Assembly: GCF_947623445.1 (NCBI RefSeq)
Contig: NC_135245.1
Coordinates: 15,073,501 to 15,137,500 of the forward strand
Direction: 5' to 3'
DNA from: Clavelina lepadiformis
Lineage: Eukaryota > Chordata > Ascidiacea > Aplousobranchia > Clavelinidae
DNA length: 64,000 nucleotides
The notes beneath the pieces were generated by a model that did no database searches, was not told the origin of the DNA, and saw nothing but the letters and a program-made list of their open reading frames with translations. A program made the translations under genes and the position numbers. Every line of letters begins with the position of its first letter. Position 1 is the first letter of the stretch. Below are positions 52,608 to 64,000 of this stretch, piece after piece.

Positions 52608-52810
52608 ATACTATATTACTATTACATGTATTTTATATTACTATGGTAGAAAAGTCAATATTTATACATGATAAGTTGCTTAGGGAAATAACTTGTGTTA
52701 CGTATCAATATAATGTTTATGATAAACAATTTATTAACCTAAATGAATATGAAATGTATCACGGTTTGTCATATTTACACCGTAAAATGTTTAAATTTTT
52801 TCAAAATTAA
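52607..52810 (+). pseudogene. Degraded C2H2 fragment, outer end of palindrome 3
   Basis: The segment resembles the C2H2 block at 57,171-57,300 (compare KLLREITCVTYQYNVYDKQF with RLLREMPSVMYQCNVCDKQF) but is decayed. A fossil relative of the finger segment that sits in the spacer of the same palindrome. Confidence 0.55.
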
Positions 52811-53197
52811 CAAATTCTATCACCAAAATACAAAAAAATGAAATACTTTAATATGTTAAAACTCATTTACAATAAAGATATTTTTCCTAAATACTGTTTG
52901 GTTTGATACAGTTTATAATCTTTATGTTATATATTTAACATTTTAAACATTAAAACCATAAGGAAAAAGTGTAGAATCGACATAAATGAATATGAAATGT
53001 ATCACGGTTTGTCGTATTATAACCATAAAGCGTTAAATTTTTTGTCAAAATTAACAAATTCTATCAATCAATTAGTTATAGTGAAGTTCTCGTGGTACTT
53101 TATTTTACTAAGAATCGTGATAAGATGAATACATTAACGAATTTTGTTTTAAACATGAAAAGGTCTTTTTCTTAAGAATTATTGAATAAGCGTGAAT

Positions 53198-53328
53198 ATG
53201 TCTACTACTGAAAAAACAGAAAAGAATGAAAACCAAATGCGAACCGATGAACACAATCATGATAACAGAAACACTGAATGTCTATCATCAAGAAACTATC
53301 GAGTCAGTAAACTTATAGAAATAGAATA
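53198..53328 (+). other. Short hydrophilic open frame upstream of IAP copy C1
   Basis: ATG at 53,198 opens about 43 codons rich in Asn, Glu, Thr and His (MSTTEKTEKN...). It could be an upstream leader exon of the diverged IAP gene or chance. A mirrored copy lies at about 61,658-61,788. No counterpart was recognised in palindromes 1 and 2. Confidence 0.25.
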
Positions 53329-53864
53329 AAAGCATAAGCGAATAGCATCTAATGTATTCGTCTCATTTCAGTTGGAATAAATATAATTAAGAATTGAATA
53401 TGAGATAGTGATTCCGGATGTGAATTGTAGATGAATAACCAAAATCTTGTTGTCTTAGATATACTTTAGTTTGATAAAAGTATGAGGAAATAGTATGTAA
53501 ACAAGATACGGTTTAATGAAGCTAGTCATTTCTTACACATAAAACAGGGTTTCTCAAGCTTTCTCATGTTTGACATTCCAAAAGAACTTGTCTTCAATTT
53601 TATACATTGATTCGTTGTATAGTATTTGTGGAGATAGGGTAGTGAGAAGAAAAGCAATGAACTGTTTTGTATATCATTGCGATTCAGTTTCCTTATTTAT
53701 CGAGATAGTTATCATTTAAATTATCTCTTTACAGAATGAAATACAAAGGGATTACCTTATCACGGATTTTCCAGATCTAGAAAGTGACGGGAGGTTATTG
53801 AGACAAATTAGAGACCCACCAGGACAAAAAAGTCGCTACATTCCTCCTGGTAGGTTGGAAAATC

Positions 53865-56082
53865 ATGTTTGAGAATCACATTCCAGAAAAACGTAGGTTT
53901 TTACATCACCTTCCTATTTCGATAAGTACAGGTGATCCAACAACTGAAACCTATCGTCTTTCAACTTTCAAACTATTTCCCAGAGAAGTACAAATCGATG
54001 TTCGTAAGTTAGCTTCTGCTGGTTTTTATTTCACTGGTTTTAAAGACAGAACCAAGTGCTTCAGGTAACTAGAGAGTTTGATATAGGGTTTGATTCTAAT
54101 CGAAGCAATATGTTTAAATAAGTTAGGTGATTATAGTTTTACATGTAAAAAACACTATCCTCAACTTCTTTTCAGTTGTGGTCAATCTGTCCAAGAATGG
54201 GAATTCAAGGATGATCCAAAACTACTCCGATGGCACAGATCTGATTGTGATATCATTCACGGAACGGAAACAAGAAATATACCAATCAGTTAGTTACGAT
54301 AAAGTTTTAAATTTATAAGAAAAAAGATACAGATCGAATCAATCCGAAATATATTCATGATCTGTAATACCTACAAAACATAAAGATGGAATGATATTGA
54401 ATACGTCTCAAAAAGTGTGAATGAACCGAACCAAATCTTAATTCATTTCACAGTTTCACGAAACACCATATGAAATTACCTTACTATGCTACCGTTTATG
54501 CTGTGATAGTAGAATATGTTACGTAAGTAGTGTATACCCTGTTCATATGACGTTACATCCACTAGATTGTAAATATTGGTAACTATTTCTAGATTCCATT
54601 CTTCATCAATTCGAACTCACGCCAACCCATGACAATGAAAACGCTACAAGATCAGTAACACGACCTCTAACATCTGGGTATCCACAGGCTTCAGAAGATC
54701 AAAGAAGACAAATTACAACAGGAAAAATCATTACAAATGGCATTGACATCAGAACAAATTCACCAAACGCCACGATGGCAACATTATTTCAAACTGCTAC
54801 ATTTAGGAATAGTTTATGCACCACACCTCCACCTAATGTAGTTGCATCGACCATAGCAAACTCACATAGAAATCTTACTATGAATTTGAGTAACTTGTTT
54901 CCATGCTCAAATCCTGTGAATCCTCACATGAGGAGTGAAGAATCTCGTCTTCAAACTTTCCTGGATCACTCCTCATCATGGCCTTCTCATAGGATTCATG
55001 CCACTCCCAGACAAATTTCAAAAGCAGGAATGTATTACTTGGGTGAGTGGATCAGATAAAGTACTGGTTGATTTGTTTCAAACTTAAGATTCAGGATCAA
55101 AAGTAGAAATTTATGATTTTCTAACGTTTTTTCCTTTATTACCCAGGTGTAAGAGATCGAGTAAAATGTTGGTATTGTAATGGAGGGTTACAAAATTGGG
55201 AGAGAAATGACGATCCGTGGGAAGAGCACACCAAGTGGTTTCCAATGTAAGTTGAATTTTCCATCTCAATGAAGGGATTTCTCAGATTTTACTTTTTATG
55301 ATTTCTATGTTTAACAAACTTCTATACTTTATCCGCAGGTGTGAGTTCGTTCTTCAGCAAAAAGACCTAGATTATGTTCATCGGATCGTTTCTCGATTCC
55401 CTAACCTAAGAAGACCGCTAATTCAGAATCCAGCAAATCCAAACCAACTCGGGAATATTCAATCGGGATTAATGTAAATCTCCTTAAGTCATCTTGGTTT
55501 GTTTGTTATATGTTATCATCTATTTCTTAGTTTAGTTTAGGAAACGGACATCGAAATGATGGCCTCGAAATCATCGATCCGAGGGAAGAGGTAAGATCTA
55601 TAGAGACGAAAGTGGACGGAGAAATGTCTTCGTCTGAGCTGATACAACAAGCAAAACGGATGGGATTCGATGAAAGAATCATAAAAAATGCTTTGAAAAG
55701 GTGAAAAATTTGTTACTGGTTTTATTACATTAAACTTACGAATCACATTGAAAACCAATCTTTCTACAGGAAATATGAGGTCACTGGTAATGGATTTTCT
55801 AGGCTTGAAATTCTTGTTGAGTCTATTCTCGCAATGGAGGAAGAATCTGCTTCCAATAGATCTGAAGAAACCTCAACAACTCCTTCTACAGAATCCGGAT
55901 CTGAAGAGATTCGTCGTTTACAAGAAGAAAGAACGTGTAAAGTTTGTCGAAACGAGGGAGCGAGTGTTGTGCTTATTCCTTGTGGACATATTGCTTGTTG
56001 TATTGGTTGCGCTGAAGACGCATCGATCTGCCCCATTTGTCGTTTGCGAATTCGAGAAAAAGTCAGATCTTTTATTGTTTAA
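53865..56082 (+). CDS. Inhibitor of apoptosis protein, BIR-BIR-UBA-RING (diverged copy C1)
   Basis: Same gene plan as A1 with diverged sequence. BIR1 block (53,865-54,063; CFRCGQ, x18-H-x3-C spacing retained). BIR2 from [13 protein letters not shown] through CWYC and the H-x6-C end. UBA-like [26 protein letters not shown] ... CGHIACC ... CPIC, ending KVRSFIV at 56,082. The linker after the UBA is shorter than in A1. Retention of all domain-defining residues and splice sites despite divergence suggests the gene was under constraint for some time. It looks whole. Confidence 0.8.
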
Positions 56083-56972
56083 AGCAAAAGTTTGTGGAAT
56101 TTAAGTAGCACTTTCGTAAATTATTTTCAATATAAATGATTTTAGAAGATCTTCGCTTAATTTTTTAATAATTCTATAAAACTGGATGATAAATTTATTC
56201 AGATATACGTTTTCCAATATATTTTCTGTACCAGTTTCAAAATGTGCTTCGATTTTCTGTTTTCTGGGTTCTAGTTTACCGTATCATGAATCTATGGATG
56301 AATCAATCGGGTTCTTTTCAAATAAAAGTCAACACTGTTCTATGGTGAATCGATGTAAATTGTATTTAGAGCACCACCTTGCGTTACCTTCACAATCAAT
56401 TCAGTTACAAAAAATCATCGCTGGCTGGCAGTGTGATAACGTCAAACTTCTGCATACTTTTATAGTGTGATTTCAAACAAATCCTTCTAAAAACTATATT
56501 TTGAAACATATCGTTTAAACCGTGGAATGGAACGGTGAAAATTTTCTGGCGCACTAACTACAAAGGAGTTTGTGTACTGTTTTCTAAGAACTTTTTTCTT
56601 ACACATGTACTGAAACTTTATCAGATACCTTCCGAAGATATCAAATTGTAAAAGTATGAATGATATTTCAATTATATTGCTTCATTTTTTACGGGGGGAA
56701 ATCATAATGTATCTGAGTTTCATGAAGAACTATTCACATAATGAAATGGAATAAATTAGGTGATGATTAGGCGGTGACTCAATCGTTTTTTCTTGTAAAA
56801 AAGCACTAACATAAAATACTATGGAATACAATGGCTATTAGGAATAATTTTTGACAGTAAGTAATACACACCTTTGTAATAATTGTATTGACTATTTACT
56901 CAAACACTTTCAACCAGTCAAATATTGTTACACTAGCACCACAGGCAAAATATTCGACATGCTACATATGGA
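56083..56972. other. 3' flank of IAP copy C1 inside the palindrome 3 arm
   Basis: AT-rich and mirrored in 58,014-58,903. An open frame at 56,186-56,470 is shared with its mirror but has no family resemblance. Its 'atcgctggctggcagt' block also follows the IAP gene in palindromes 1 and 2, so it is conserved 3' flank, possibly 3' UTR. Confidence 0.5.
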
Positions 56973-58013
56973 ACATGGGAAACAATCTGTTTGAGAAAAA
57001 GTTATGTTGTACACCATCAGGTTTTGAGAAAGCAAAAGGATGTGTTTGATTTCAAGTGTTTCCGTAGAGAAGGGTATATATCTCCCTCTTGTTTGAGAAT
57101 TGAAAATTATGATGTTATCATGTAAGCAGTTGTAATCAGGTTGAGTAAACTTGTTTCACATCGATAATGAGTGATATTGAATATTACTTTATTTATATAT
57201 GATAGGTTACTTAGGGAGATGCCTTCTGTTATGTATCAATGTAATGTTTGTGATAAGCAATTTAGTACAATCTATAGTTTAAAAAGACATAGAAAAACGC
57301 ATGATGACCAGCGATTTCTCTGTAAGCTGTGTGATAAAATCTATAAACGAAAAGATATTTATCAAAAACATTATCGCAATAAACATGCTGGGAATCAGTT
57401 GGGGGTAGAAAAAAAAAAAAAAAAAAAACCTTTGTTATAACGTAAGTACAATACGAAGTAATCCTATTCCGTACAATATCAATATATTCAATAATTTTCT
57501 TCTTTTTGTGATAGTACCGCATCCCTTGAACAAATGAAGAGAAGAAGTAATGCTATGAGTCGTGAAAGTATTGATAAAAGGTATGAATTGTATTCATATA
57601 CTCTACGTAGTTTTATTCTAATGAATACTGTTAATGATTATTCTGGTCATACACGTCTGGATAGTGATAAAAAATAAGTTTTAAAGTATTTACAATAGCA
57701 TAAACGCCACATAATTTATAGGAATGAAAGATATGAAGAAACGTTTTCTATGGGAACCTATTTAGATTTTCGTATGAAATCATACATCAGTGAGAATTCG
57801 ATTTTAAATGGTCAAGTATCTTTTATGCTTCCACCAACACAGCAAGAGTTAACAAGCATTGGAAAAGAAAATAGTTATGTACAAGTTTCATTGTTTGGGA
57901 AAAACTATATTTTAAATGTTCTTCAATATAGCTGTGCTCTATGTGAAAGAAAGTTCTTCGAAAACGATCAATTAAAAGTGCATATGTTGAGACATGAAGA
58001 AAACATAGTATTT
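56973..58013 (+). other. Palindrome 3 spacer (1,041 bp)
   Basis: Unique sequence between the arms. Its left part (about 57,140-57,190, 'gtaaacttgtttcacatcgataatgag') is related to the inner edge of the terminal repeat (36,160-36,190), and the rest holds C2H2 finger segments. It is unrelated to the 673-bp spacers of palindromes 1 and 2. Confidence 0.8.
57171..57440 (+). pseudogene. C2H2 zinc-finger segment of the element (two fingers)
   Basis: Two adjacent fingers, CNVCDKQFSTIYSLKRHRKTH and CKLCDKIYKRKDIYQKHYRNKH, with a following Lys run from a poly-A tract. Fingers of this kind precede the N-terminal domain in Maverick-type PolB proteins as I remember them, so this may be the front part of the same ancient protein as 36,421-37,100. 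Treated as a fossil piece. Confidence 0.55.
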
Positions 58014-58058
58014 TCCATATGTAACATGTCGAATATTTTGCCTGTGGTGCTAGTGTAA
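57750..58058 (+). pseudogene. Element-derived segment with one C2H2 finger
   Basis: An open block whose C-terminal part has CALCERKFFENDQLKVHMLRH, a single C2H2 finger. The N-terminal part (YLDFRMKSYI ... LTSIGKENSYVQV) is not recognised. It crosses into the right arm of palindrome 3 at 58,014. Fossil. Confidence 0.45.
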
Positions 58059-58903
58059 CAATATTTGACTGGTTGAAAGTGTTTGAGTAAATAGTCAATA
58101 CAATTATTACAAAGGTGTGTATTACTTACTGTCAAAAATTATTCCTAATAGCCATTGTATTCCATAGTATTTTATGTTAGTGCTTTTTTACAAGAAAAAA
58201 CGATTGAGTCACCGCCTAATCATCACCTAATTTATTCCATTTCATTATGTGAATAGTTCTTCATGAAACTCAGATACATTATGATTTCCCCCCGTAAAAA
58301 ATGAAGCAATATAATTGAAATATCATTCATACTTTTACAATTTGATATCTTCGGAAGGTATCTGATAAAGTTTCAGTACATGTGTAAGAAAAAAGTTCTT
58401 AGAAAACAGTACACAAACTCCTTTGTAGTTAGTGCGCCAGAAAATTTTCACCGTTCCATTCCACGGTTTAAACGATATGTTTCAAAATATAGTTTTTAGA
58501 AGGATTTGTTTGAAATCACACTATAAAAGTATGCAGAAGTTTGACGTTATCACACTGCCAGCCAGCGATGATTTTTTGTAACTGAATTGATTGTGAAGGT
58601 AACGCAAGGTGGTGCTCTAAATACAATTTACATCGATTCACCATAGAACAGTGTTGACTTTTATTTGAAAAGAACCCGATTGATTCATCCATAGATTCAT
58701 GATACGGTAAACTAGAACCCAGAAAACAGAAAATCGAAGCACATTTTGAAACTGGTACAGAAAATATATTGGAAAACGTATATCTGAATAAATTTATCAT
58801 CCAGTTTTATAGAATTATTAAAAAATTAAGCGAAGATCTTCTAAAATCATTTATATTGAAAATAATTTACGAAAGTGCTACTTAAATTCCACAAACTTTT
58901 GCT

Positions 58904-61121
58904 TTAAACAATAAAAGATCTGACTTTTTCTCGAATTCGCAAACGACAAATGGGGCAGATCGATGCGTCTTCAGCGCAACCAATACAACAAGCAATATGT
59001 CCACAAGGAATAAGCACAACACTCGCTCCCTCGTTTCGACAAACTTTACACGTTCTTTCTTCTTGTAAACGACGAATCTCTTCAGATCCGGATTCTGTAG
59101 AAGGAGTTGTTGAGGTTTCTTCAGATCTATTGGAAGCAGATTCTTCCTCCATTGCGAGAATAGACTCAACAAGAATTTCAAGCCTAGAAAATCCATTACC
59201 AGTGACCTCATATTTCCTGTAGAAAGATTGGTTTTCAATGTGATTCGTAAGTTTAATGTAATAAAACCAGTAACAAATTTTTCACCTTTTCAAAGCATTT
59301 TTTATGATTCTTTCATCGAATCCCATCCGTTTTGCTTGTTGTATCAGCTCAGACGAAGACATTTCTCCGTCCACTTTCGTCTCTATAGATCTTACCTCTT
59401 CCCTCGGATCGATGATTTCGGGGCCATCATTTCGATGTCCGTTTCCTAAACTAAACTAAGAAATAGATGATAACATATAACAAACAAACCAAGATGACTT
59501 AAGGAGATTTACATTAATCCCGATTGAATATTCCCGAGTTGGTTTGGATTTGCTGGATTCTGAATTAGCGGTCTTCTTAGGTTAGGGAATCGAGAAACGA
59601 TCCGATGAACATAATCTAGGTCTTTTTGCTGAAGAACGAACTCACACCTGCGGATAAAGTATAGAAGTTTGTTAAACATAGAAATCATAAAAAGTAAAAT
59701 CTGAGAAATCCCTTCATTGAGATGGAAAATTCAACTTACATTGGAAACCACTTGGTGTGCTCTTCCCACGGATCGTCATTTCTCTCCCAATTTTGTAATC
59801 CTCCATTACAATACCAACATTTTACTCGATCTCTTACACCTGGGTAATAAAGGAAAAAACGTTAGAAAATCATAAATTTCTACTTTTGATCCTGAATCTT
59901 AAGTTTGAAACAAATCAACCAGTACTTTATCTGATCCACTCACCCAAGTAATACATTCCTGCTTTTGAAATTTGTCTGGGAGTGGCATGAATCCTATGAG
60001 AAGGCCATGATGAGGAGTGATCCAGGAAAGTTTGAAGACGAGATTCTTCACTCCTCATGTGAGGATTCACAGGATTTGAGCATGGAAACAAGTTACTCAA
60101 ATTCATAGTAAGATTTCTATGTGAGTTTGCTATGGTCGATGCAACTACATTAGGTGGAGGTGTGGTGCATAAACTATTCCTAAATGTAGCAGTTTGAAAT
60201 AATGTTGCCATCGTGGCGTTTGGTGAATTTGTTCTGATGTCAATGCCATTTGTAATGATTTTTCCTGTTGTAATTTGTCTTCTTTGATCTTCTGAAGCCT
60301 GTGGATACCCAGATGTTAGAGGTCGTGTTACTGATCTTGTAGCGTTTTCATTGTCATGGGTTGGCGTGAGTTCGAATTGATGAAGAATGGAATCTAGAAA
60401 TAGTTACCAATATTTACAATCTAGTGGATGTAACGTCATATGAACAGGGTATACACTACTTACGTAACATATTCTACTATCACAGCATAAACGGTAGCAT
60501 AGTAAGGTAATTTCATATGGTGTTTCGTGAAACTGTGAAATGAATTAAGATTTGGTTCGGTTCATTCACACTTTTTGAGACGTATTCAATATCATTCCAT
60601 CTTTATGTTTTGTAGGTATTACAGATCATGAATATATTTCGGATTGATTCGATCTGTATCTTTTTTCTTATAAATTTAAAACTTTATCGTAACTAACTGA
60701 TTGGTATATTTCTTGTTTCCGTTCCGTGAATGATATCACAATCAGATCTGTGCCATCGGAGTAGTTTTGGATCATCCTTGAATTCCCATTCTTGGACAGA
60801 TTGACCACAACTGAAAAGAAGTTGAGGATAGTGTTTTTTACATGTAAAACTATAATCACCTAACTTATTTAAACATATTGCTTCGATTAGAATCAAACCC
60901 TATATCAAACTCTCTAGTTACCTGAAGCACTTGGTTCTGTCTTTAAAACCAGTGAAATAAAAACCAGCAGAAGCTAACTTACGAACATCGATTTGTACTT
61001 CTCTGGGAAATAGTTTGAAAGTTGAAAGACGATAGGTTTCAGTTGTTGGATCACCTGTACTTATCGAAATAGGAAGGTGATGTAAAAACCTACGTTTTTC
61101 TGGAATGTGATTCTCAAACAT
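58904..61121 (-). CDS. Inhibitor of apoptosis protein, BIR-BIR-UBA-RING (diverged copy C2)
   Basis: Mirror of C1 on the minus strand, with the same domains and residues in BIR1, BIR2, UBA-like region and RING. C1 and C2 face tail to tail across the C2H2-bearing spacer. It looks whole. Confidence 0.8.
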
Positions 61122-62175
61122 GATTTTCCAACCTACCAGGAGGAATGTAGCGACTTTTTTGTCCTGGTGGGTCTCTAATTTGTCTCAATAACCTCCCGTC
61201 ACTTTCTAGATCTGGAAAATCCGTGATAAGGTAATCCCTTTGTATTTCATTCTGTAAAGAGATAATTTAAATGATAACTATCTCGATAAATAAGGAAACT
61301 GAATCGCAATGATATACAAAACAGTTCATTGCTTTTCTTCTCACTACCCTATCTCCACAAATACTATACAACGAATCAATGTATAAAATTGAAGACAAGT
61401 TCTTTTGGAATGTCAAACATGAGAAAGCTTGAGAAACCCTGTTTTATGTGTAAGAAATGACTAGCTTCATTAAACCGTATCTTGTTTACATACTATTTCC
61501 TCATACTTTTATCAAACTAAAGTATATCTAAGACAACAAGATTTTGGTTATTCATCTACAATTCACATCCGGAATCACTATCTCATATTCAATTCTTAAT
61601 TATATTTATTCCAACTGAAATGAGACGAATACATTAGATGCTATTCGCTTATGCTTTTATTCTATTTCTATAAGTTTACTGACTCGATAGTTTCTTGATG
61701 ATAGACATTCAGTGTTTCTGTTATCATGATTGTGTTCATCGGTTCGCATTTGGTTTTCATTCTTTTCTGTTTTTTCAGTAGTAGACATATTCACGCTTAT
61801 TCAATAATTCTTAAGAAAAAGACCTTTTCATGTTTAAAACAAAATTCGTTAATGTATTCATCTTATCACGATTCTTAGTAAAATAAAGTACCACGAGAAC
61901 TTCACTATAACTAATTGATTGATAGAATTTGTTAATTTTGACAAAAAATTTAACGCTTTATGGTTATAATACGACAAACCGTGATACATTTCATATTCAT
62001 TTATGTCGATTCTACACTTTTTCCTTATGGTTTTAATGTTTAAAATGTTAAATATATAACATAAAGATTATAAACTGTATCAAACCAAACAGTATTTAGG
62101 AAAAATATCTTTATTGTAAATGAGTTTTAACATATTAAAGTATTTCATTTTTTGTATTTTGGTGATAGAATTTGT

Positions 62176-62378
62176 TAATTTTGAAAAAATTTAAACATTT
62201 TACGGTGTAAATATGACAAACCGTGATACATTTCATATTCATTTAGGTTAATAAATTGTTTATCATAAACATTATATTGATACGTAACACAAGTTATTTC
62301 CCTAAGCAACTTATCATGTATAAATATTGACTTTTCTACCATAGTAATATAAAATACATGTAATAGTAATATAGTATA
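62176..62378 (-). pseudogene. Degraded C2H2 fragment, mirror copy
   Basis: Inverted copy of 52,607-52,810 at the outer end of palindrome 3. Fossil. Confidence 0.5.
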
Positions 62379-62602
62379 ATAATATTATCCATTATTGTTG
62401 TGAAATAAGCTTACTCACCCTGATTATAACTGATTACTCCATAAGATTATAACAGCTTTTTCTCGAAACATCACAGTACTCGTGACAGTATTATATCCGG
62501 TTTATTTCGCTTTTGTAGCGCACTCGAATCACCTCATTCCACACTCGTATGACCCATTGTATTATATTTCACACCATAAGATTATAACATCATAATGTAC
62601 AA

Positions 62603-62645
<43 letters not shown>

Positions 62646-62729
62646 CCTCTCTTTTGTTTTATTTAGGTTAGCATTTCGTTTATGATGTAACAATAGATAT
62701 AGAACCCGAAGAGTTTGTAAACAACAAAT
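62379..62729. repeat. Unpaired flank with a CT microsatellite
   Basis: AT-rich sequence containing 'ataagattataaca' words at about 62,442 and 62,576, followed by an uninterrupted (CT)n run at about 62,605-62,642 and a C-rich tail. No gene is visible. Confidence 0.8.
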
Positions 62730-64000
62730 TAACACAATTTATTACTAAAACAATAAGTTTTATATTATTAGTAAGTCCAATATTATTCATTAATTATTAT
62801 CGATGTAAAACAAGTTTACCACTACCCCCCACTCTAAACATTCACGAGTCAACTGAATACACCATAAGATTAGAACATTATAATGTACAAGTCAACGCCA
62901 TTTATTGCTAAAACACTAAGCTTAGCTCAGTTTAATCTACTTAAATACACTACAAAACCAAAACGATTATATCTAACGCTAACAAGTACAGTTTTTAACA
63001 AAGATGACTACGACATATCGCTTCGTTTTGTATTCGTTGATGTAATGATTTCAATTCTCAAACACCAAGTATTATATGCCACATCACGAAAACAAAACAA
63101 ACAAATCACATCTGGATGCAAGCTTTCCAAGACAAATCACATCTGGATGCCAGCTTTCCGTTATTCTTTCCCACAACTGGCTGTGAGTGGATTGGTGGGA
63201 TTGCGCAATATACCACCCTTTCGACCTGTCCAACACACTTGTTTCAATCAGACAGGTTTGGATTTACCTTTATAATCGGGTCAAGACAAATCACATCTGG
63301 ATGCCAGCTATTATTTATTCTTTCCCACAACTGGTTGTGAGTGGATTGGTGGGATTGCGCAATATACCACCCTTTCGACCTGTCCAACACACTTGTTTCA
63401 ATCAGACAGGTTTGGATTTGCCTTTATAATCGGGTCAAGACAAATCACATCTGGATGCCAGCTATTATTTATTCTTCTCTTACACCTGGAATCGAATGGA
63501 TTGGTTGTAATACCTTCCAATGCTTTGTTTCTAAAGTCTGGCTTATTTCAACCCAAGCTGGATTTCATAACCAGGTCATGTTAGTGTGTCAATTAACGCA
63601 TTCTTACTCTAGGCTTTTCTCCATATGATTCCAGGTGGAAATGCATACGGTTCATCGTTCTGTATACTTTACACTGAAACTATGATGTAACTGATATCGA
63701 ATATCCACAAACCCAAGATGTTTTTTCCTCTAGAAATCTAGAACACCGCACGTTGGCGCTAACGAAAACTATGACGTCACTTTTACACTTGTACTTTTTC
63801 TAACATTTTCTTTACGTGTGGTGGCGCTAACGAAAACTATGACATCACTTTTACACTTGTACTTTTTCTAACATTTTCTTTACGTGTGGTGGCGCTAACG
63901 AAAACTATGACGTCACTTTTACACTTGTACTTTTTCTAACATCTTTTTTCTTTACGTGTGGTGGCGCTAACGAAAACTATGACGTCACTTTTACACTTGT
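62730..64000 (-). repeat. Right terminal repeat region of the element (inverted, incomplete)
   Basis: Read on the minus strand it matches about 35,380-36,240 with divergence and an insertion. It has 154-bp units starting gacaaatcac at 63,131, 63,285 and 63,439. It then has the TGACGTCA-bearing units at 63,772, 63,840, 63,908 and 63,980 (spacings 68, 68 and 72). The extreme terminus (C-rich array and ...CACTATACT end) should lie just beyond base 64,000. Confidence 0.85.

Larger units (their letters stand above)
52607..56972 (+). repeat. Palindrome 3, left arm (about 4.37 kb)
   Basis: Paired with 58,014-62,378: positions sum to 114,986 across the IAP gene, slipping by one near the outer end. 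It is homologous to the palindrome 1 arm over the IAP gene but clearly diverged, so it is an older family member. The two arms themselves are nearly identical; I noticed one coding-level difference (E/G in the reverse frame at 55,537-55,758 versus 59,228-59,449). Confidence 0.93.
58014..62378 (-). repeat. Palindrome 3, right arm
   Basis: Reverse complement of 52,607-56,972; its outer end at 62,378 mirrors the junction with palindrome 2 on the left. Confidence 0.93.
35266..64000. mobile_element. Polinton/Maverick-like composite element, right end beyond the window
   Basis: The left terminus begins (t)AGTATAGTGGTGCC. The same terminus recurs precisely at 45,346, which defines the element end. 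Polintons are known for 5'-AG termini, long TIRs and 6-bp target duplications. Subterminal repeats of the left end reappear inverted in the last 1.3 kb of the window, so the right TIR is being entered. Parts: PolB N-terminal-domain fragments, C2H2 finger fragments and IAP genes, arranged as three palindromes. No integrase, packaging ATPase, protease or capsid gene was recognised inside the window. It is broken and rearranged as a virus-like element; very young by arm identity, with an older layer (52,607-62,378). The Polinton assignment is inference from termini plus the PolB-like domain. Confidence 0.6.

Noticed and set aside
35266-64000. CRISPR-like or bacterial system suggested by regularly repeated units
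   Set aside because: Repeats are subterminal tandem arrays of a eukaryotic element without unique equal-length spacers, and the genes have spliceosomal introns.
35266-64000. Herpesvirus-like integration, because of IAP genes and inverted repeats with a flipped spacer
   Set aside because: No herpesvirus core gene is seen. The terminus and the PolB-type N-domain fit a Polinton-like element better.

Overview
The window is AT-rich animal genomic DNA with GT-AG introns. Compact multi-exon genes, frequent 'aggcctata' words, a collagen-CTLD lectin and a single TRERF1/ZNF541/MIDEAS-type gene suggest an invertebrate chordate, most likely an ascidian tunicate. The species call is inference; the gene calls come from reading exons and matching them to remembered protein families.

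Left part (1-31,000) is ordinary host sequence. A short minus-strand reading frame runs off the left edge. CEBPZ (Noc1/Mak21-type ribosome-assembly factor) lies at 2,119-10,988 on the plus strand in 19 exons that join in frame to about 1,002 residues; two of its introns carry hAT-type MITEs with clear 8-bp target duplications. A TRERF1/ZNF541/MIDEAS-family corepressor gene (C2H2 - ELM2 - SANT - C2H2) follows at 14,831-28,358 in 19 coding exons, about 1,738 residues. Between and after these genes lie a Tc1/mariner-like MITE (13,465-13,852) and two same-strand copies of an unnamed interspersed repeat (11,985-12,348 and 29,950-30,278).

Middle part (31,000-35,265) holds a tandem duplication of the promoter and first exon of a secreted collagen-like C-type lectin (collectin type). 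The first copy is a broken stub. The second has signal peptide, Gly-X-Y segment and the first half of a CTLD, and then stops where a large element begins.

Right part (35,266 to beyond 64,000) is the unusual region: a Polinton/Maverick-like composite with a terminus beginning AGT, subterminal 72-bp and 154-bp tandem repeats, and inverted copies of these repeats at the right edge. It carries fragments of a Polinton-type PolB N-terminal domain and C2H2 fingers but no other core gene visible here. It is organised as three large palindromes and holds six copies (five whole, one cut) of a BIR-BIR-UBA-RING inhibitor-of-apoptosis gene. Palindrome 1 has 3.9-kb arms around a 673-bp spacer. A nearly identical second unit starts again at the element terminus at 45,346, and its 673-bp spacer is in the opposite orientation. 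Palindrome 3 (52,607-62,378) is an older, diverged version with 4.4-kb near-identical arms around a 1.04-kb spacer. The near-identity of the arms points to very recent duplication or gene conversion, or to an assembly problem that must be excluded.
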